Below, piece after piece: positions 11,650 through 23,146 of a DNA stretch of 64,000 bases. Within the stretch, counting starts at the first letter, position 1. Each line of letters begins with the position of its first letter. The stretch covers positions 1,798,001 to 1,862,000 of the forward strand of contig JAXQJY010000030.1 in NCBI GenBank assembly GCA_037042185.1, given 5' to 3'. The translations under genes and the position numbers were made by a program. This DNA comes from Sordariomycetes sp. S80-01Y. Lineage: Eukaryota > Ascomycota > Sordariomycetes. A model generated the notes under the pieces. That model worked only from the letters and a program-made list of their open reading frames with translations. It was not told the origin of the DNA and did not search any database.

Positions 11650-14600
11650 GTTTGCTGATGATTGATGGAATAAATATCTGATTTCATTGAGCCACGATCG
11701 TCAATATTGGTGATGAGAGCTTCAGGGGCAGCGCAGCGTGGGCTGGTTGACGCAGCAGCGGTCTGATGTGACACATGCAGAAGATTGTTTGCCGCCTTGG
11801 GATCTGCAGCCGCGCTTGGAGCTTCCAGGGAGCTTCCAGTATCTGCAACTTGTGGTGCTTGGGTCCGCGGCCCGCATCTCATGCGAAGTTGAGGGCTTCA
11901 ACGGCTTCTTGCAGTGAGGATTCGTCATCGTCCGCGATTGGGATCCCAACCTGATTTTGCTAAGTGCAGTGGCAGGAAAGGGGCCACCGAGAACCACCCA
12001 AGGCGAAAGACGCGAAGCTTTTGGAAAGAGAGATGCTACCGCGAATGTTCCATTAGGTAAACCTTATATACAAAAGTTGTCACGGGGAAGGAGCACGCTG
12101 AGGTGCCAGTGGGACCAGCTCGACCTTGGTGGCTCAGGCACACCATACGGCGAGACGCCTCCGCGCACTACAGCATTACTGACCATGACGTTGCAGTTTA
12201 GGGAGATCTCTGCGCTAGGTACCTAGGTAGTGTTTGCTTCGCATTGAGAGGTCCCAAATCGCCTAGTGCCCAGCTAGGCCTTTTCGCTGGAGATAGGCGG
12301 TAGAAGGCACCCCTGGCCGTGTCTCGATGCCTCTTGTAGAATAATCAGTGGGTCGTAGCATCTGCTCAACCCATTCGAATTTACTATCGTCTGTGCACAC
12401 ATGATCAATAAAATTGAAGTTCCATCTCATAGGCAATCCTCCAACCGGTCATGAACAGCTTTAAATAGCAAGCGTCCGGAGGCTTTGCTCCTCGATGGCA
12501 GGACGCGAACCTGGATGCATCTGGTGTTCGAAAGAGATAGGATCTGCGAGGATGGAAATAAGCTGGTAATTCAAGCAGCAATTTCATGTATCGAATACAA
12601 ACTGAGACACGCCACCGGCCATCTCGATGTTGAGGAGGGAAACGAGCTCGGATACAGACGAGGCCGAGATGATGACAGTGTCGAGGAAGTTCCTCGCACG
12701 GCTGCTCCATCGCGAGTCCAGGTAGTGATGGAAGGGTGCTGTGCCTGGTAGGCCCTCAGGCTCGCACTACCTACACTCTTACTACCTTGATACTGATTAC
12801 TAGACCCCATCCGAACTTCCAAGCTCCTCTGTGACTTTCACTCCAGCCCCAGCGTCTTTCCATTCCCACACAGGATCCATGGAAGATTGGTTGGGAGACA
12901 CAACTGTCAAATCATGCAGGATTGGAAACTTGAGACACCTGCAGTTCTAGTGGCCGGCCCCACGGTTTGGAGGGCAACGTGCTATCCCGATACTACTATA
13001 GCAGGCTAGTAGGCATGACACCCATCCGGAGCTCGGAATGTCAACCGCGGAGCCAATGTGACCTCATGTTGAGGTCGGAGGCTGAACGCTTCTCCAATTT
13101 CCGCGAAACGAACCAAGGCAGCGCCACTGACGAAGGGCACCTGCATGGGGGCACGCCACTGTTGACGTGCCTACTCTATCGCCTGCATAGCGTAACAGGT
13201 GCGTTGTTGTCTCGGACTCTCGAAGCTCGGTGTGCTCAATGCATTCGCAAGACAGGCTCAAACCGACTTGATTGCTTACACCAACTCCCAGCAAACCGTT
13301 TGCGGGCTGTGCTATGACACGAACTCAGCCTACCTTTCCGACAATAAGCTTGAGCAGAAGATTCTGAACCTTGCGCGATGGGGTTCGCAAGGGCTTCCGA
13401 ACGAGGCAGCCTTCGAAGCTCCCGGAGCCTCTCTCCTCAGGTTGAACATTCCGGAACAGCTTTCACCTAGTCGCACCTCACACCCAGAGCGCTGGGAAGC
13501 AGCAAACATGCGTCTCGCGCCAGCGTCTCCGTGCGACCTGAGAGCGTTGCGCAACATGAGAAGGAGCCAACGGCCCCTGAACCAAAAATGATCCTTGACA
13601 TATTGCTAATACTAGTCTCCTGCATGTCGACAGGAAAGAAAATCGGTGCTGGAGTCGTGTCAAAGGCGGCCGAAGCTTGCACAACAAGTGATTGTATACA
13701 TTGGACAAAAAGGTAGCTGAGCATGCAGCTCGAAGGAATGTTGCAGTATTTCTTCCCATGAAGTCCACCTACCAGCACTGGTAAGAATCAAGTAATGAGA
13801 AGAATCGAGGCTGGAAACACGATACGGTGCCATACCGTGTCGGCAACACTGTTCGCGCTGATGGATCCCGGTCCGGCCCTGGATGGAGCGGGTAGCTGCA
13901 TCTCCCACCCTCATCCTGCACTGGCACTGGCAAGCATCACCACGTCCAATCCGCTCTCTTCACCGTGACGCTGGCAAGGGAAGACAGCTTCCCATTTACG
14001 TGGAAGTTCTCGCTACCGCATCGTCCGTGGCTCCTCGAGGCATCGCGTGCCGCGCTTCTGCATCAACCCTGGTGCCGCGGGAAGCAAAGACCAGAGGAGA
14101 GGCCTTCACACCCCATCCAACAATACTCGTACCCTGATCTGAGCCTGGACTCTGACCCACGCACCTAGACCGAGGCAGGTCGTGGCGGGCTACTACTCTT
14201 GACCTTCTCCGCCAACCACTCCACCAGCTTTTCGCAAGGCTGGTTCTGTCCGAAACGACGAGCTGATGACATCGTTGCTCTCCGCTTGCGCGTTTATCGG
14301 TTCCCGTCTCGCACAATCGCTGCGTCGTGGCCATTGCCCTATTTGATCTCCATCGACCACCAAAGCCAAACGTGCGACTTGTGTCCGCCCGGAAATCCTC
14401 GAGACCAACTTGAGCAAGGCAAGTCCCGAGGAATAAGCAGCATCACGCAGGCGAGCTACCCGCCCTGTTGGGTGTGACCCTGCCAAATCTGCATCCAGCC
14501 GCCCCCCCCTACACTCTGCCTCTCCTCTGCCCTTTGGGTGCACTCCCGACGCCCCGTTCCTGTCGAACAAGGTGAGACTACGCGGCTCCTCTGTCGACGA

Positions 14601-14930
14601 GAAAAGTCATCCTTGCGACTTCCGACGGCGTACAAAGACAACGTGTTGGCCGCACTCCTTTCATCTTCCTCAAATGACCCGAACACTTGGAACCGTGGCT
14701 GCAACAAGATACATCCGTGGATCGTTCGTCCGACATCTTTCAACTCAACCTCCTCTCCTCAGTCTCGGCCTGCTGTCCAAATATCGACCCCGTACCCGTT
14801 CATGTCTTCTCTCCAGATGACCCTGCCCTAAGAACCGAGATCGTACTAGCTCCCATCAATCCACATGCCCCTCGGCGTCTGATACTATTAGGTATCTAAG
14901 TTTGAAACCTCAAACTGCGCCTGTATCGCT
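11650..14930. other. 3.3 kb gene-free region (divergent promoters)
   Basis: Longest stretch without a supported gene. The start sides of both flanking genes (chitin synthase leftward, PAS protein rightward) face it, so it holds two promoters and probably a long 5' leader of the PAS gene. Open frames of 60-130 codons on both strands show no recognisable domain or codon pattern. The base composition looks ordinary, not the AT-rich state of RIP-mutated repeats. A palindrome CTAGGTACCTAG lies near 12217-12228. Confidence 0.5.
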
Positions 14931-16822
14931 ATGTCTACCATGGACCAAACGTTCATCACGATTCACAGTGAGTCGCTCCCGCAAGCCCAGGCAATAGTGA
15001 GCTGACAACCTCTCAGACTTGACGCCGGATGCCAACATCCTGTTTGCCTCAGACTCGATAACTGACATCCTCGGATTCCTGCCTCAGGAGGTCCAAAACA
15101 AGTCTTGTTTTGAGTTCTTCCACCCCAACGAGGTTCCCTTCGCCCGCTCGATTCACAGCCGAGGGGTGCGGCTGGACAGGGCCGCAGTCCTTCACTATGC
15201 GCGCATACTGTCTGTTGATGGCCGATGGGTGAACTGCGAGTGTTGCTTCACCATCGTTCACGATGTTCTTGTTGCCTGCACTAGCATCTATCGGCGAACC
15301 CGGAAGAGTGAAAGTAAGCCGCTCTCAACAATTTCAACAGCCTGGCATTAACACACCATCAGAAAGAGCAATCGAAGCCCCCCAGATTCGGCGGCTTTTT
15401 TCATGCTCGCCACGGGACCCGCGATACCACATGTTGGAGCATCTATCCCCCAAATTCAGGATGCCGGCAACGGAGCGCGAGCCCAGAGCGGCGCTGATCC
15501 TCAACCGATTCACACGATCGTTGAGCATCATGTTCTCAACGAATGCGATAGCAGCTATCATGGGCCTCTCGCCTCAAGATCTGCGAGACCAGAGCTTCTA
15601 TGACTGCATCTCAGAGAATTGTCTCGAAGAAGCTGTTCGTTGCTTGGAAGGCGCGAAAGCTAACGACTCGATCGCCTATCTCCGCTTTTGGTCAAAAGAT
15701 CCTCGCCGACCTGAGGATTTTGCGGACTCGCAGCGTGGTGACAGCGCTGACAGAGAAAGCAGCTCGGAGATCTCTTTGAAAGTCGAGGATGAAGATGGCA
15801 ACGAAGAGCCCCTGCCATTGAGGTCGCAAGCGAACACTGCGGGCGGAGATCACGTAGTATTAAGCGCCGAACATCAGCTGGACTTTGATCACAACGGTGC
15901 CTCGTCCGCGCGGGTCAAGGTTGAGAGAGACGAAGACATGCAGTCTGCGAACAGCGTCCCTCTCAAGCGTTCATCATCTGAGCCGCCTGTACGGAGGATG
16001 TCCCAACTACCATCTCGAAGTCCTTCGGCTGAGCGCCAACATCCCGGAAGTTCAGAAAGCAGCGGGCACTCGCGATACCCGGCCCCTTCTGTCGAGCTCG
16101 AGGCAGTGGTCTCATGCACATCCGATGGTCTTGTTGTCGTCATCCGAAGAGCAAGACCTGCTGTGCCTGGTGCTGAGCCTCCGCAGCCGTCAGCACCCGC
16201 CGCGGGCTTATTCGCTGCACCTTGGGCTAGAAACCCAGTGCACCCGGCGTACGTTGATGGAAACATGCATAGCAGCATGCAGCACCCCAGAGGGCCGCCT
16301 GTCGAGAGCCTTATGAGATCCATTCGCGAAGTAGCAGTATTTGCATGGGCTCTCGTCGGCATCAACGAAAACATTGCCATGCACGGCGGCGGGATGCCCC
16401 ATGGGGAGGCCGCTCCTCCGGACTGGGCTCCTCCGTCCAATGGCTATCCTGTGCACTCTCTGAAAAGGAAAGCCGAGGACATGCAAGAGTCGAGTGACTG
16501 TTGGATGGGCTGCAGGTGCAAGGTTGATAAGCCCCCGACTTTTGGCTATCCTCACAAGATGCATGCTGCGCACCATCCAGGCTTGCACTGCGACTGCAAA
16601 GAGTGTCGACAGCCTGATCCCAGACCGCATAACCAGCCGTCGGGATATCCACAAGCCGAGCAACTTCGATTTGGAAGCGCGGTGCGTCCTGGTCTACGCA
16701 GCCACGCGTCGACCAGCAGCTTGCCCACGGTCAATTCAGCTTGGTGGGCTGAGCATCATGGTAGATCGGACGGGACTCAGCGACGGGAGGACGCAGAGAA
16801 ATGGCCTTATACAGGTCCGTAA
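14931..16822 (+). CDS. PAS-domain protein with Cys-rich C-terminal segment
   Basis: Three exons, 14931-14967, 15017-15313 and 15363-16822, encode 597 residues. Residues about 10-115 form a PAS fold (ASDSITDILGF, FFHPNE, YARILSVDGRWV), the class of domain used to bind small ligands or partner proteins. A second weaker PAS-like block follows (about 145-200: ILNRFTRSL, NAIAAIMGLSPQDL). The middle is rich in Ser, Glu and Pro and probably disordered. Near residues 515-560 lies a Cys/His-rich stretch (CWMGCRCK ... HCDCKECRQ) that could bind metal, but it does not match the GATA finger of White Collar proteins. There is no kinase domain. Conserved fungal proteins with this N-terminus are known to me only as uncharacterised PAS proteins. 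Nuclear or signalling role is inference. Confidence 0.8.
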
Positions 16823-17345
16823 TGGTTATGAGCAGCAGGATAAGTCCTGTTGATAAGACCAAGTAGACATCTGACCGGAATGGACTGTGATGGAATGCTC
16901 TTCAACGAATGTGTAGTGCTATTTGGCGAGCCTTCGCCTCTTCAGGCTCAGTGATAGTAGTCAAGAGATGGCAATAGTACCAAACAACAACCACCTGACC
17001 AGTATCTTTGGGTTGGCATAGTAATGTAGATGGTATGAACTTGCTGCTTCGTCTGCTTCGGATCGCACGGTGCAGAAACACAGTGTGCGCCCGCACAGCG
17101 ACCGTGCCCCTGAAACAGCTGGAGCTTGGACCACCTTGCTCCTTCAGGAAACGTGGAAGGAACAGCTGCGAAGCGAGGTGCAAGCAAGATACGTCAGCCT
17201 CCCACGAAACACCCAGCATTTCTTCACAACCGCAAATCTACCTCCGCGACGCGACATTAGCAGTGCTGACTTCCCTCGAGATCGCTTTACAGCGTTTCCT
17301 TAGCTCTCGTCCACACCAGACAGCCCTCAGAACCGATCGCGCGCA
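16823..17345. other. Intergenic: PAS gene 3' end and YIP4 promoter
   Basis: About 520 bp in a head-to-tail arrangement. Nothing beyond likely 3' UTR and promoter is seen. Confidence 0.5.
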
Positions 17346-18333
17346 ATGGCTTCCTCAAGGGGCGACTACCACAACCCGTCTCTCGAAGACGACGAGCTTA
17401 TCGACCCCGATGATGGTAACCTTCCGTCCTCGCCCCATTTAACGACAATTTACTGACAGGCGTAGCTGATCTCAACGACTTCGACGACCCTTTGGGCAAC
17501 CAATCATCTCGCCAGCCCGGGCTATCAGGCAACATCGGCTCATCCTCCCGCCCCCTAAACGAAGGCTACCTCACCTCGCGCGTGCCAGGCGAGGACCGTC
17601 GCGCCCCGCAGGATACAATTGACGAATCTGTCTGGGACACCCTCCGACGCGATCTGCTCGCTGTGTGGGCCAAGCTGCGCGAGGTTCTATACCCCAAGTA
17701 CCTCCTCGGCGGAACCATGTTTGATGCCGAGGGCGGACTCCGAGGCGCGTACTCAAACATCAGAGGCGCCGGCATCACAGGGACACGGGAGGAGCTCACA
17801 GGCTTGGCGAGCAGGGTCATGGATAGCGAGGCGCTGTTGCAGGCCAACATGACGCCTGGGCTCAGGGACTGGGATCTATGGGGGCCGTTGATCTTTTGTC
17901 TTGCGCTGAGCGTGCTGTTGAGCATGCCACACACGGAGCAGAGGGACGAGGTATTCTCAGGAGTGTTTGCGATGGTCTGGCTGGGAGAGGCGATTGTCAC
18001 ATTGCAGATCAAGCTGCTTGGTGGTAATATGTGAGTTCAACTGGGAGATTCGAGATTGTCAACTCGCATGCTAACGAACACAGCTCCTTCGCTCAGAGCG
18101 TGTGTATCATCGGATACACCCTCTTCCCGCTGGTCTTGGCGGCGCTCATGTCCGCGCTGAACCTTCACTGGATTGCGAGGATACCGGTCTACCTGGTCTT
18201 GGTTGGATGGTCCCTTGCGGCAGGAGTCAGCATTTTGGGCGGTAGCGGCGTCGTGAAGAATCGTGTCGGAATCGCCATTTACCCGCTGTTCGTCTTCTAT
18301 CTGGGATTGGGCTGCTTGTGCTTTATCAGCTAG
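17346..18333 (+). CDS. YIP4: Yip1-family Golgi membrane protein (Yip4/YIPF6-like)
   Basis: Multi-pass protein of the early secretory pathway that binds Rab GTPases. Three exons (17346-17415, 17466-18030, 18084-18333) give 294 residues. The first half is hydrophilic and cytosolic, with an acidic start (LEDDELIDPDD). The conserved cytosolic box of the family follows (VLYPKYLLGG, then WDLWGPLIF near residue 165-173), leading into five hydrophobic segments up to the C-terminus. The first intron has two usable acceptors 6 nt apart (CAG at 17457-17459 and TAG at 17463-17465); both keep frame and differ by Gly-Val. I chose the second because the CTGAC branch site would otherwise sit too close. Family assignment is firm; Yip4 rather than Yip5 is likely. 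Confidence 0.9.
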
Positions 18334-18991
18334 AGAATCCATGCGTGGAAGGCATTGTGTGAATGTCAGAGGGCGGATGGAAAGTCTGTGGGAGTCAACC
18401 TCTGTGTTGTTGTATCGCTAAGGAAGGGTTTGTATGGTTTACACCGGCGAAAGGAAATATGTACGAATGTTCTTGGCAGCTTCCTAATCCAAAATTATCA
18501 ACAAGTATCTTGCGACTGTGTGTGACCTCGAATCAGGCGTGCTGCTGGTACTGGGTACCGAATCCAGTTCGTTTCCTTTAACAATGATAAGCGTTGACTG
18601 GCACTTCGCCCAGCGATTCCAAGTGGGCGGTGGCCCTTTAATTTTGGCGTGAGCAACTGCCGTCGTTGACGCCTTTGATTGGACCGCACCTGCCCGACTT
18701 CACCTCACCATCTAGCGGACCTGTTCCTCGACTGGCGACAACCAGTATCCTCGGCTTTTCTGCTCCAGACCCTGTCGCGTCCACTGTCCTCCCTTCAGTT
18801 CTGACGCGACAGTCTTGGCTTTCTGCATCCTCCTCGCACAGTCGCGACCGTCTACAGCACACGTGCAAAAGAACCGTCGATCGGCTGCTGACGATTAGAG
18901 CTAGTCTGCTCAACTTCACCACTCTCCAAAAAGCCCACTTCGAGGCTCCTCCCTCATCCGCCCCGTATACGAACACAACACAGCCGTCGCC
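18334..18991. other. Intergenic: YIP4 3' end and promoter of Ran-binding gene
   Basis: About 660 bp between head-to-tail genes. A CT-rich block just before 18992 fits a leader. No other structure recognised. Confidence 0.5.
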
Positions 18992-20540
18992 ATGGCCGAT
19001 TCAACCCCAAAGGGCGAAAGTCCAAAGAACTCTCAACCCGAGACAAACGAAGACGCCGAAACGCGCGCCGCCCGTCGCGAACTCAAGCAATCCTCGATAT
19101 CAGAAGCCGACGCCCGACCAGCGACACCCCTAACCGGCACAGATGCGACTAGCAAAGAGCCGGCGGAAAATGACTCTATCATGAGTCCGAAAAAGAAGAG
19201 GGCGCATGATCAGCTCGATGCAGATAAGAAGGCAGACGAAGCAGAAGATGCGGCGAGCGTGAGCAGCGGGAAAGACAGAACAAAGGGAGAGGAGCCGGAG
19301 AAGAAGAGGGTCAGAGATGAAGATGTAGGTTCTTCTACTTGTACCCTTGAGGATCAGCTGACAGTGGAATAGAAGTCTGCAACCGAGGCCGAGACGAAAG
19401 CGACCGGGTCAAAAGACAAGACTCAGCAACAGACATCATCGAGTGCCTTCGCGGCATCAGGCTTCGGAAAGCTTGCCTCGGGGGGTTCAGGATTTGGCTC
19501 CCTTGGTGGTTCTGGTGGCAGCGCATTTGGGTCGGCGGCCAGTGGCTCGAAGCTGAGCTCTTTCGCCTCTCCCTCGAAACAGACCGACGCCACATCCAAG
19601 GAGGCGCCGAAACTTTCTTTTGGCGGCTCAAATACAGCCTCGCCCTTCGCCAAGATCGGTGCCAGCTCCAACGGCTTTGGCGGTGCATTAGGTGGCGGAG
19701 GCTTCGGCGGGGTGGGTGGTGGTGCTCGATTAGGGTCCTTTGCTGCCTCTGCTGCTAAGCCATTGGGGAGCTCGAAACCAGCGAAGCCGTTTGGTGCGCC
19801 GGATAGCGATGCTGAGAGTGACGGAGATGACGACGACGAAGAACAGGACGAAAAGGATGACAAAGATGACGATGGTGAGGCAAGGGCCGCTTCTCCCGTT
19901 AAGGATTCGGAGGATAAGAAGAAGTCCAAGCTTCACAAAGGTGCGATCATCGATGCTACCGGCATGAGACATTGCTAACGCTTCCAAGTTGAGGTTGACA
20001 CGGGCGAAGCTGGGGAAGCTACAATCGTCTCCGTTCGCGCCAAAGTCTTCCATCTCGACAACACCGGGAAAGATGCCGGCGTTGAGCCAGCTTGGAAAGA
20101 ACGAGGCTCCGGCATGCTCAAGATCAACGTGCCCCGCGCGTGTGTGGACTTTGACGAGGACACAGGACTCCCAATCCCGGGTTCTTTCGATGCTTCCGGC
20201 CTAGAAATGGACGATGAGGAAGTCGGCGAGGAGGCCAAGGGTCATAAGGTAGTACGGCTGATCTTGAGGCAGGATCACACACACAGGGTTATCTTGAACA
20301 CGGCGATCAACGCTTCTACGAAGTTCTTGGAGAAGCAGACGTTGAAGAGTGCCGTGGTTCAGTTCATGGCTTTCGAGGGCGGTGTTACTACGCCAGTCAA
20401 CTTTACGCTGAGGGTAGGTCATGGCTGCGCGGGTTGACGAGACCGAACTTCGTGCTAATAGACAACAGATGACTAGTGCGAACTGCAAGGCGTTCATGGA
20501 TGAGATGAACGTTGTCCTACGTTCGCTGCAGGACAGCTAG
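18992..20540 (+). CDS. YRB2: Ran-binding protein with FG-type middle and RanBP1 domain (Yrb2/RanBP3-like)
   Basis: Nuclear cofactor of Crm1-dependent export that binds Ran-GTP. Four exons: 18992-19324, 19373-19940, 19989-20413 and 20469-20540, giving 465 residues. Residues 1-110 are charged with a Lys/Arg-rich nuclear-signal-like SPKKKRAH. Residues 125-245 are Gly/Ser/Phe-rich with scattered FG (SGFGKL, SGFGSL, GSAFGS, NGFGGA, GFGGVGG), as in Yrb2. An acidic stretch (about 255-290) is followed by a RanBD: VFHLDNTGKDAGVEPAWKERGSG, LRQDHTHRVILN, FLEKQTLKS. The order and length match Yrb2/RanBP3 rather than the short cytosolic RanBP1. Convergent with the 2EXR gene. Confidence 0.9.
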
Positions 20541-21073
20541 AAGCTTGATTACCGAGCTGCGGCGTGGGCTAAACTTGTGCGGAATGAAGAGGAGGCAGGA
20601 ATGCATAGCGTCGTGGGCTCAGCGGGTGTCGACCAAGAGTGGCAGCACCAACACACAAGTGTCAGGGCGGGACCAGAGGCGACGGACAGCGATGAAGCGG
20701 CGCACAACGACGGAGACGGCCCTGCTCGTCACATAGACTACGATGTTTTCGTTGATGTTTCTTGAGAAGCTCACGGCAACCAAAAATGCCGGGGTGCCGG
20801 CGGAGTTTGACAGCATCATGCTGGGGGAGGGCATGCAATTACGGGCGGGATTGAGGCGCACAGAGGGCGGGAGGCCCGCACGAATATGACTCACGTGTAC
20901 GTCTATAGAGGCAATAAAATGGATCAACGGTACCAGAGAGTTCCTCAACCCTGGATGTAGTAGGTGATGTGGCGTTCTTCTGTACGAAGTCCAAGGCGTC
21001 TTCATTCTCCAGTCCCTTTTCGAGCTGTATACACTCTTGCTTGCCCTCATGGCCGATTCAGCAGCCTTGGCAA
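20541..21073. other. Convergent 3' region
   Basis: About 530 bp between stop codons of convergent genes. No coding signal; 3' UTRs expected. Confidence 0.5.
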
Positions 21074-22246
21074 TCAGGGTATATTAGCCAAACAGAGTTG
21101 AGGTCTGTGTTCTCTCAAGTCCAAGACCCTCTGCGGCTTCCAGTACCGGGCGTCCCACTGATACTCCTCTTCCATCTTGGGAAACTTCCCTAGAGCAGTA
21201 ACATCAAAAACCCAGAACCCGACTGCCGTCTTGGTTGCGTTCATCAGCTCCTCCTCGCTCTCGATGGGTACGCTCAGGCCCTTCTTCTCGATCACCCCCC
21301 GGAACCGCTCCTGGCCCTTGAGCCAAGACTGGTGCTCGGTCTCAAGCCAAGCCTCCGCGGTCTCGCGGGAGCTCGCGTGCTCCCTGGCCGGCCGGTCGTG
21401 GGACAGGAAGAAATGATGCTTCGTCTGGCTTTTGTGCTGCGTGACGCGCCAGCGCTGGAGCAGCTTGCGCCACTGGAAAATCATGCAACGGGGATCGCGG
21501 AAGCCGACATAAACTTTGCTGAGGTCCCGTTCGATGTCTGGTCGAGGGTCAGAGAGAAGACGCGTGAAGGATGGCGTTAGGGGCATGATGGGCTTAGAGC
21601 GATGGACCTCGAAGTCTTTGATGGCCTGGATGCCGCTGAAGTGGCCTAGGTGGACGCGACCTTCGTGCTGTATGCTTAGGTAGTACATGTTCCTGAGACC
21701 GGAGAGGGTTGACTTGAGGGTCTCATGGTCTTCGGCTGATAAACGGGGCGTTTGTATACCGTTGAGGCGTCTGATGCCGCTCGCTTTCATGGCGAGGTTC
21801 TGCAGCCCGACATTTCTTGGATCGTTCTCTCTCAGGTCTGATAGGAAGGATATAAAAGACTCATGTGTGATCGGAAGTCGAGGCGACACCCATAAGATAT
21901 CGAGCTCAGGGTGGAAGTAGAAAGTCCCGTCGACGGGCTGCATCCCGTCCGGACCGCCGGCGTACTGACAAGGCAGCCTCACGCGGTAGAAACTTTGAGC
22001 AGCCTGGCGGGATTCGACATTGACGCGGAGTAGCTTGCTCAAAACCTTGCATCCCTTGATCAAGATGCTGTACTTTTGGTCGGAGCCTTCGGTGGGTGGA
22101 TGGAGCTCGATGCGAAGGAAGCGCTCATGGCGGAGTGATAGCGACCAGATGTAGAGGCGCAGCTCCCGAGGGAGGCGCGCAAAATTTGGGAATGATTGAG
22201 ATGAGTTCGGTGCTGGGTTGTAAATTTGCAGATGAGCGGATGTCAT
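21074..22246 (-). CDS. 2EXR-domain protein
   Basis: Single-exon protein of 390 residues. The start is set at the ATG at 22246 (MTSAHLQIY); upstream the frame has only a GTG. Near residues 20-35 it carries the 2EXR signature F-x-x-F-x-x-LPRELRLYIW, named for its two E-x-R-type repeats, followed by Leu/Arg-rich segments such as LRHERFLRIEL and VNVESRQAAQSFYRV. This is a large, expanded and mostly uncharacterised family in Pezizomycotina. There is no signal peptide or membrane segment. The C-terminal half is charged (HHFFLSHDRPAREH). Function unknown. Confidence 0.85.
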   Translation of the reverse strand: MTSAHLQIYNPAPNSSQSFPNFARLPRELRLYIWSLSLRHERFLRIELHPPTEGSDQKYSILIKGCKVLSKLLRVNVESRQAAQSFYRVRLPCQYAGGPDGMQPVDGTFYFHPELDILWVSPRLPITHESFISFLSDLRENDPRNVGLQNLAMKASGIRRLNGIQTPRLSAEDHETLKSTLSGLRNMYYLSIQHEGRVHLGHFSGIQAIKDFEVHRSKPIMPLTPSFTRLLSDPRPDIERDLSKVYVGFRDPRCMIFQWRKLLQRWRVTQHKSQTKHHFFLSHDRPAREHASSRETAEAWLETEHQSWLKGQERFRGVIEKKGLSVPIESEEELMNATKTAVGFWVFDVTALGKFPKMEEEYQWDARYWKPQRVLDLREHRPQLCLANIP

Positions 22247-23146
22247 GGTTGTGATTTGCACGGGTCCTGCTGACCCTGCTGATGATGTGAAGGGCTCAAG
22301 TTGGGTCGACCACCAAAGAGTGGGAAGCCCTGTGTAGGCGGCTCAGAGGATGAGGCGATGGGTGTTCAGGGTCACCATGCGGCACAGGTGGTTTATTACT
22401 CCCTTCAGATGTTCTCGTTGACGGTCGATACCTTTCGTGGAAGACAGGTCTCGACGCCACCAATGTTGACAATAAGTGACGTTGTTCACAGGTGAGATCC
22501 TACGGTGCAGGGTCCTGTGCCGCATCATGCGTAATCAGGGACAATCCCATCTTCCACAAAAGCCATACGTATGATGTACGCCCCCAATGAATACAATTGA
22601 TCTGTCGGATGTGTTGAATCCTTCTGGCGTGTTCGAACGGGACGCCACTTCTCACCGTGGCCGTACACGAACCCAAGGCTGGACGATGCCGCCCCCTGAA
22701 GGAAGGCTGTGCCACGGGATCGAACCCTTCATAGTTGGAGGTTTGTTTCGGGTTGACAGATCTGGAATTATGTTTCTTCCTCAATTTCGAATCTGACATG
22801 ACGTGCCGTGAGATCGAAGTACCGGAGCTTGAAGCCCCCTTTTTCTGCCGGACGATGATCCGTGAGTTCGTAAGCATATGATGCGAAACGAGGCTGGGAT
22901 GTACTGAACGCCGCAATAGCTGTCGGATTGTACGTCAGTCTCCTCGAATCTATGTTTTGCCGTTACAGCATGGAATGAGGAGGTATAAAAGACGTGGTGG
23001 TTGTCCGCTCTAAATACTATCAACAGACCAAGCCTCCCCAACTACCATATCAGCGCGACCACCCCTCTTCTTCAACTCTCGGCCGGCCCGAGAATTTGCA
23101 TAGATTTTCTTTCTTCAACTCAGTTCCTATTTGTACCAATCTGAAG
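22247..23146. other. Divergent promoter region
   Basis: 900 bp between divergently transcribed 2EXR and secreted-protein genes. It contains a TATA box for the rightward gene (22984-22990). No gene supported. Confidence 0.55.
22984..22990 (+). promoter_or_regulatory. TATA box of the secreted-protein gene
   Basis: TATAAAA 157 bp before the ATG at 23147. This distance fits a leader of about 100 nt. It suggests a regulated rather than housekeeping promoter. Confidence 0.5.

Noticed and set aside
13199-13591. 130-codon open frame in the 3.3 kb gap
   Set aside because: No domain or coding character, and it starts and ends amid overlapping frames of similar length on both strands.
15885-16316. 143-codon open frame inside the PAS gene
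   Set aside because: Alternate frame of the PAS coding exon.
22716-22727. GGGTTCGATCCC (minus strand), a perfect tRNA B-box word
   Set aside because: No A-box upstream, no acceptor stem, and the T-stem does not pair, so not a tRNA.
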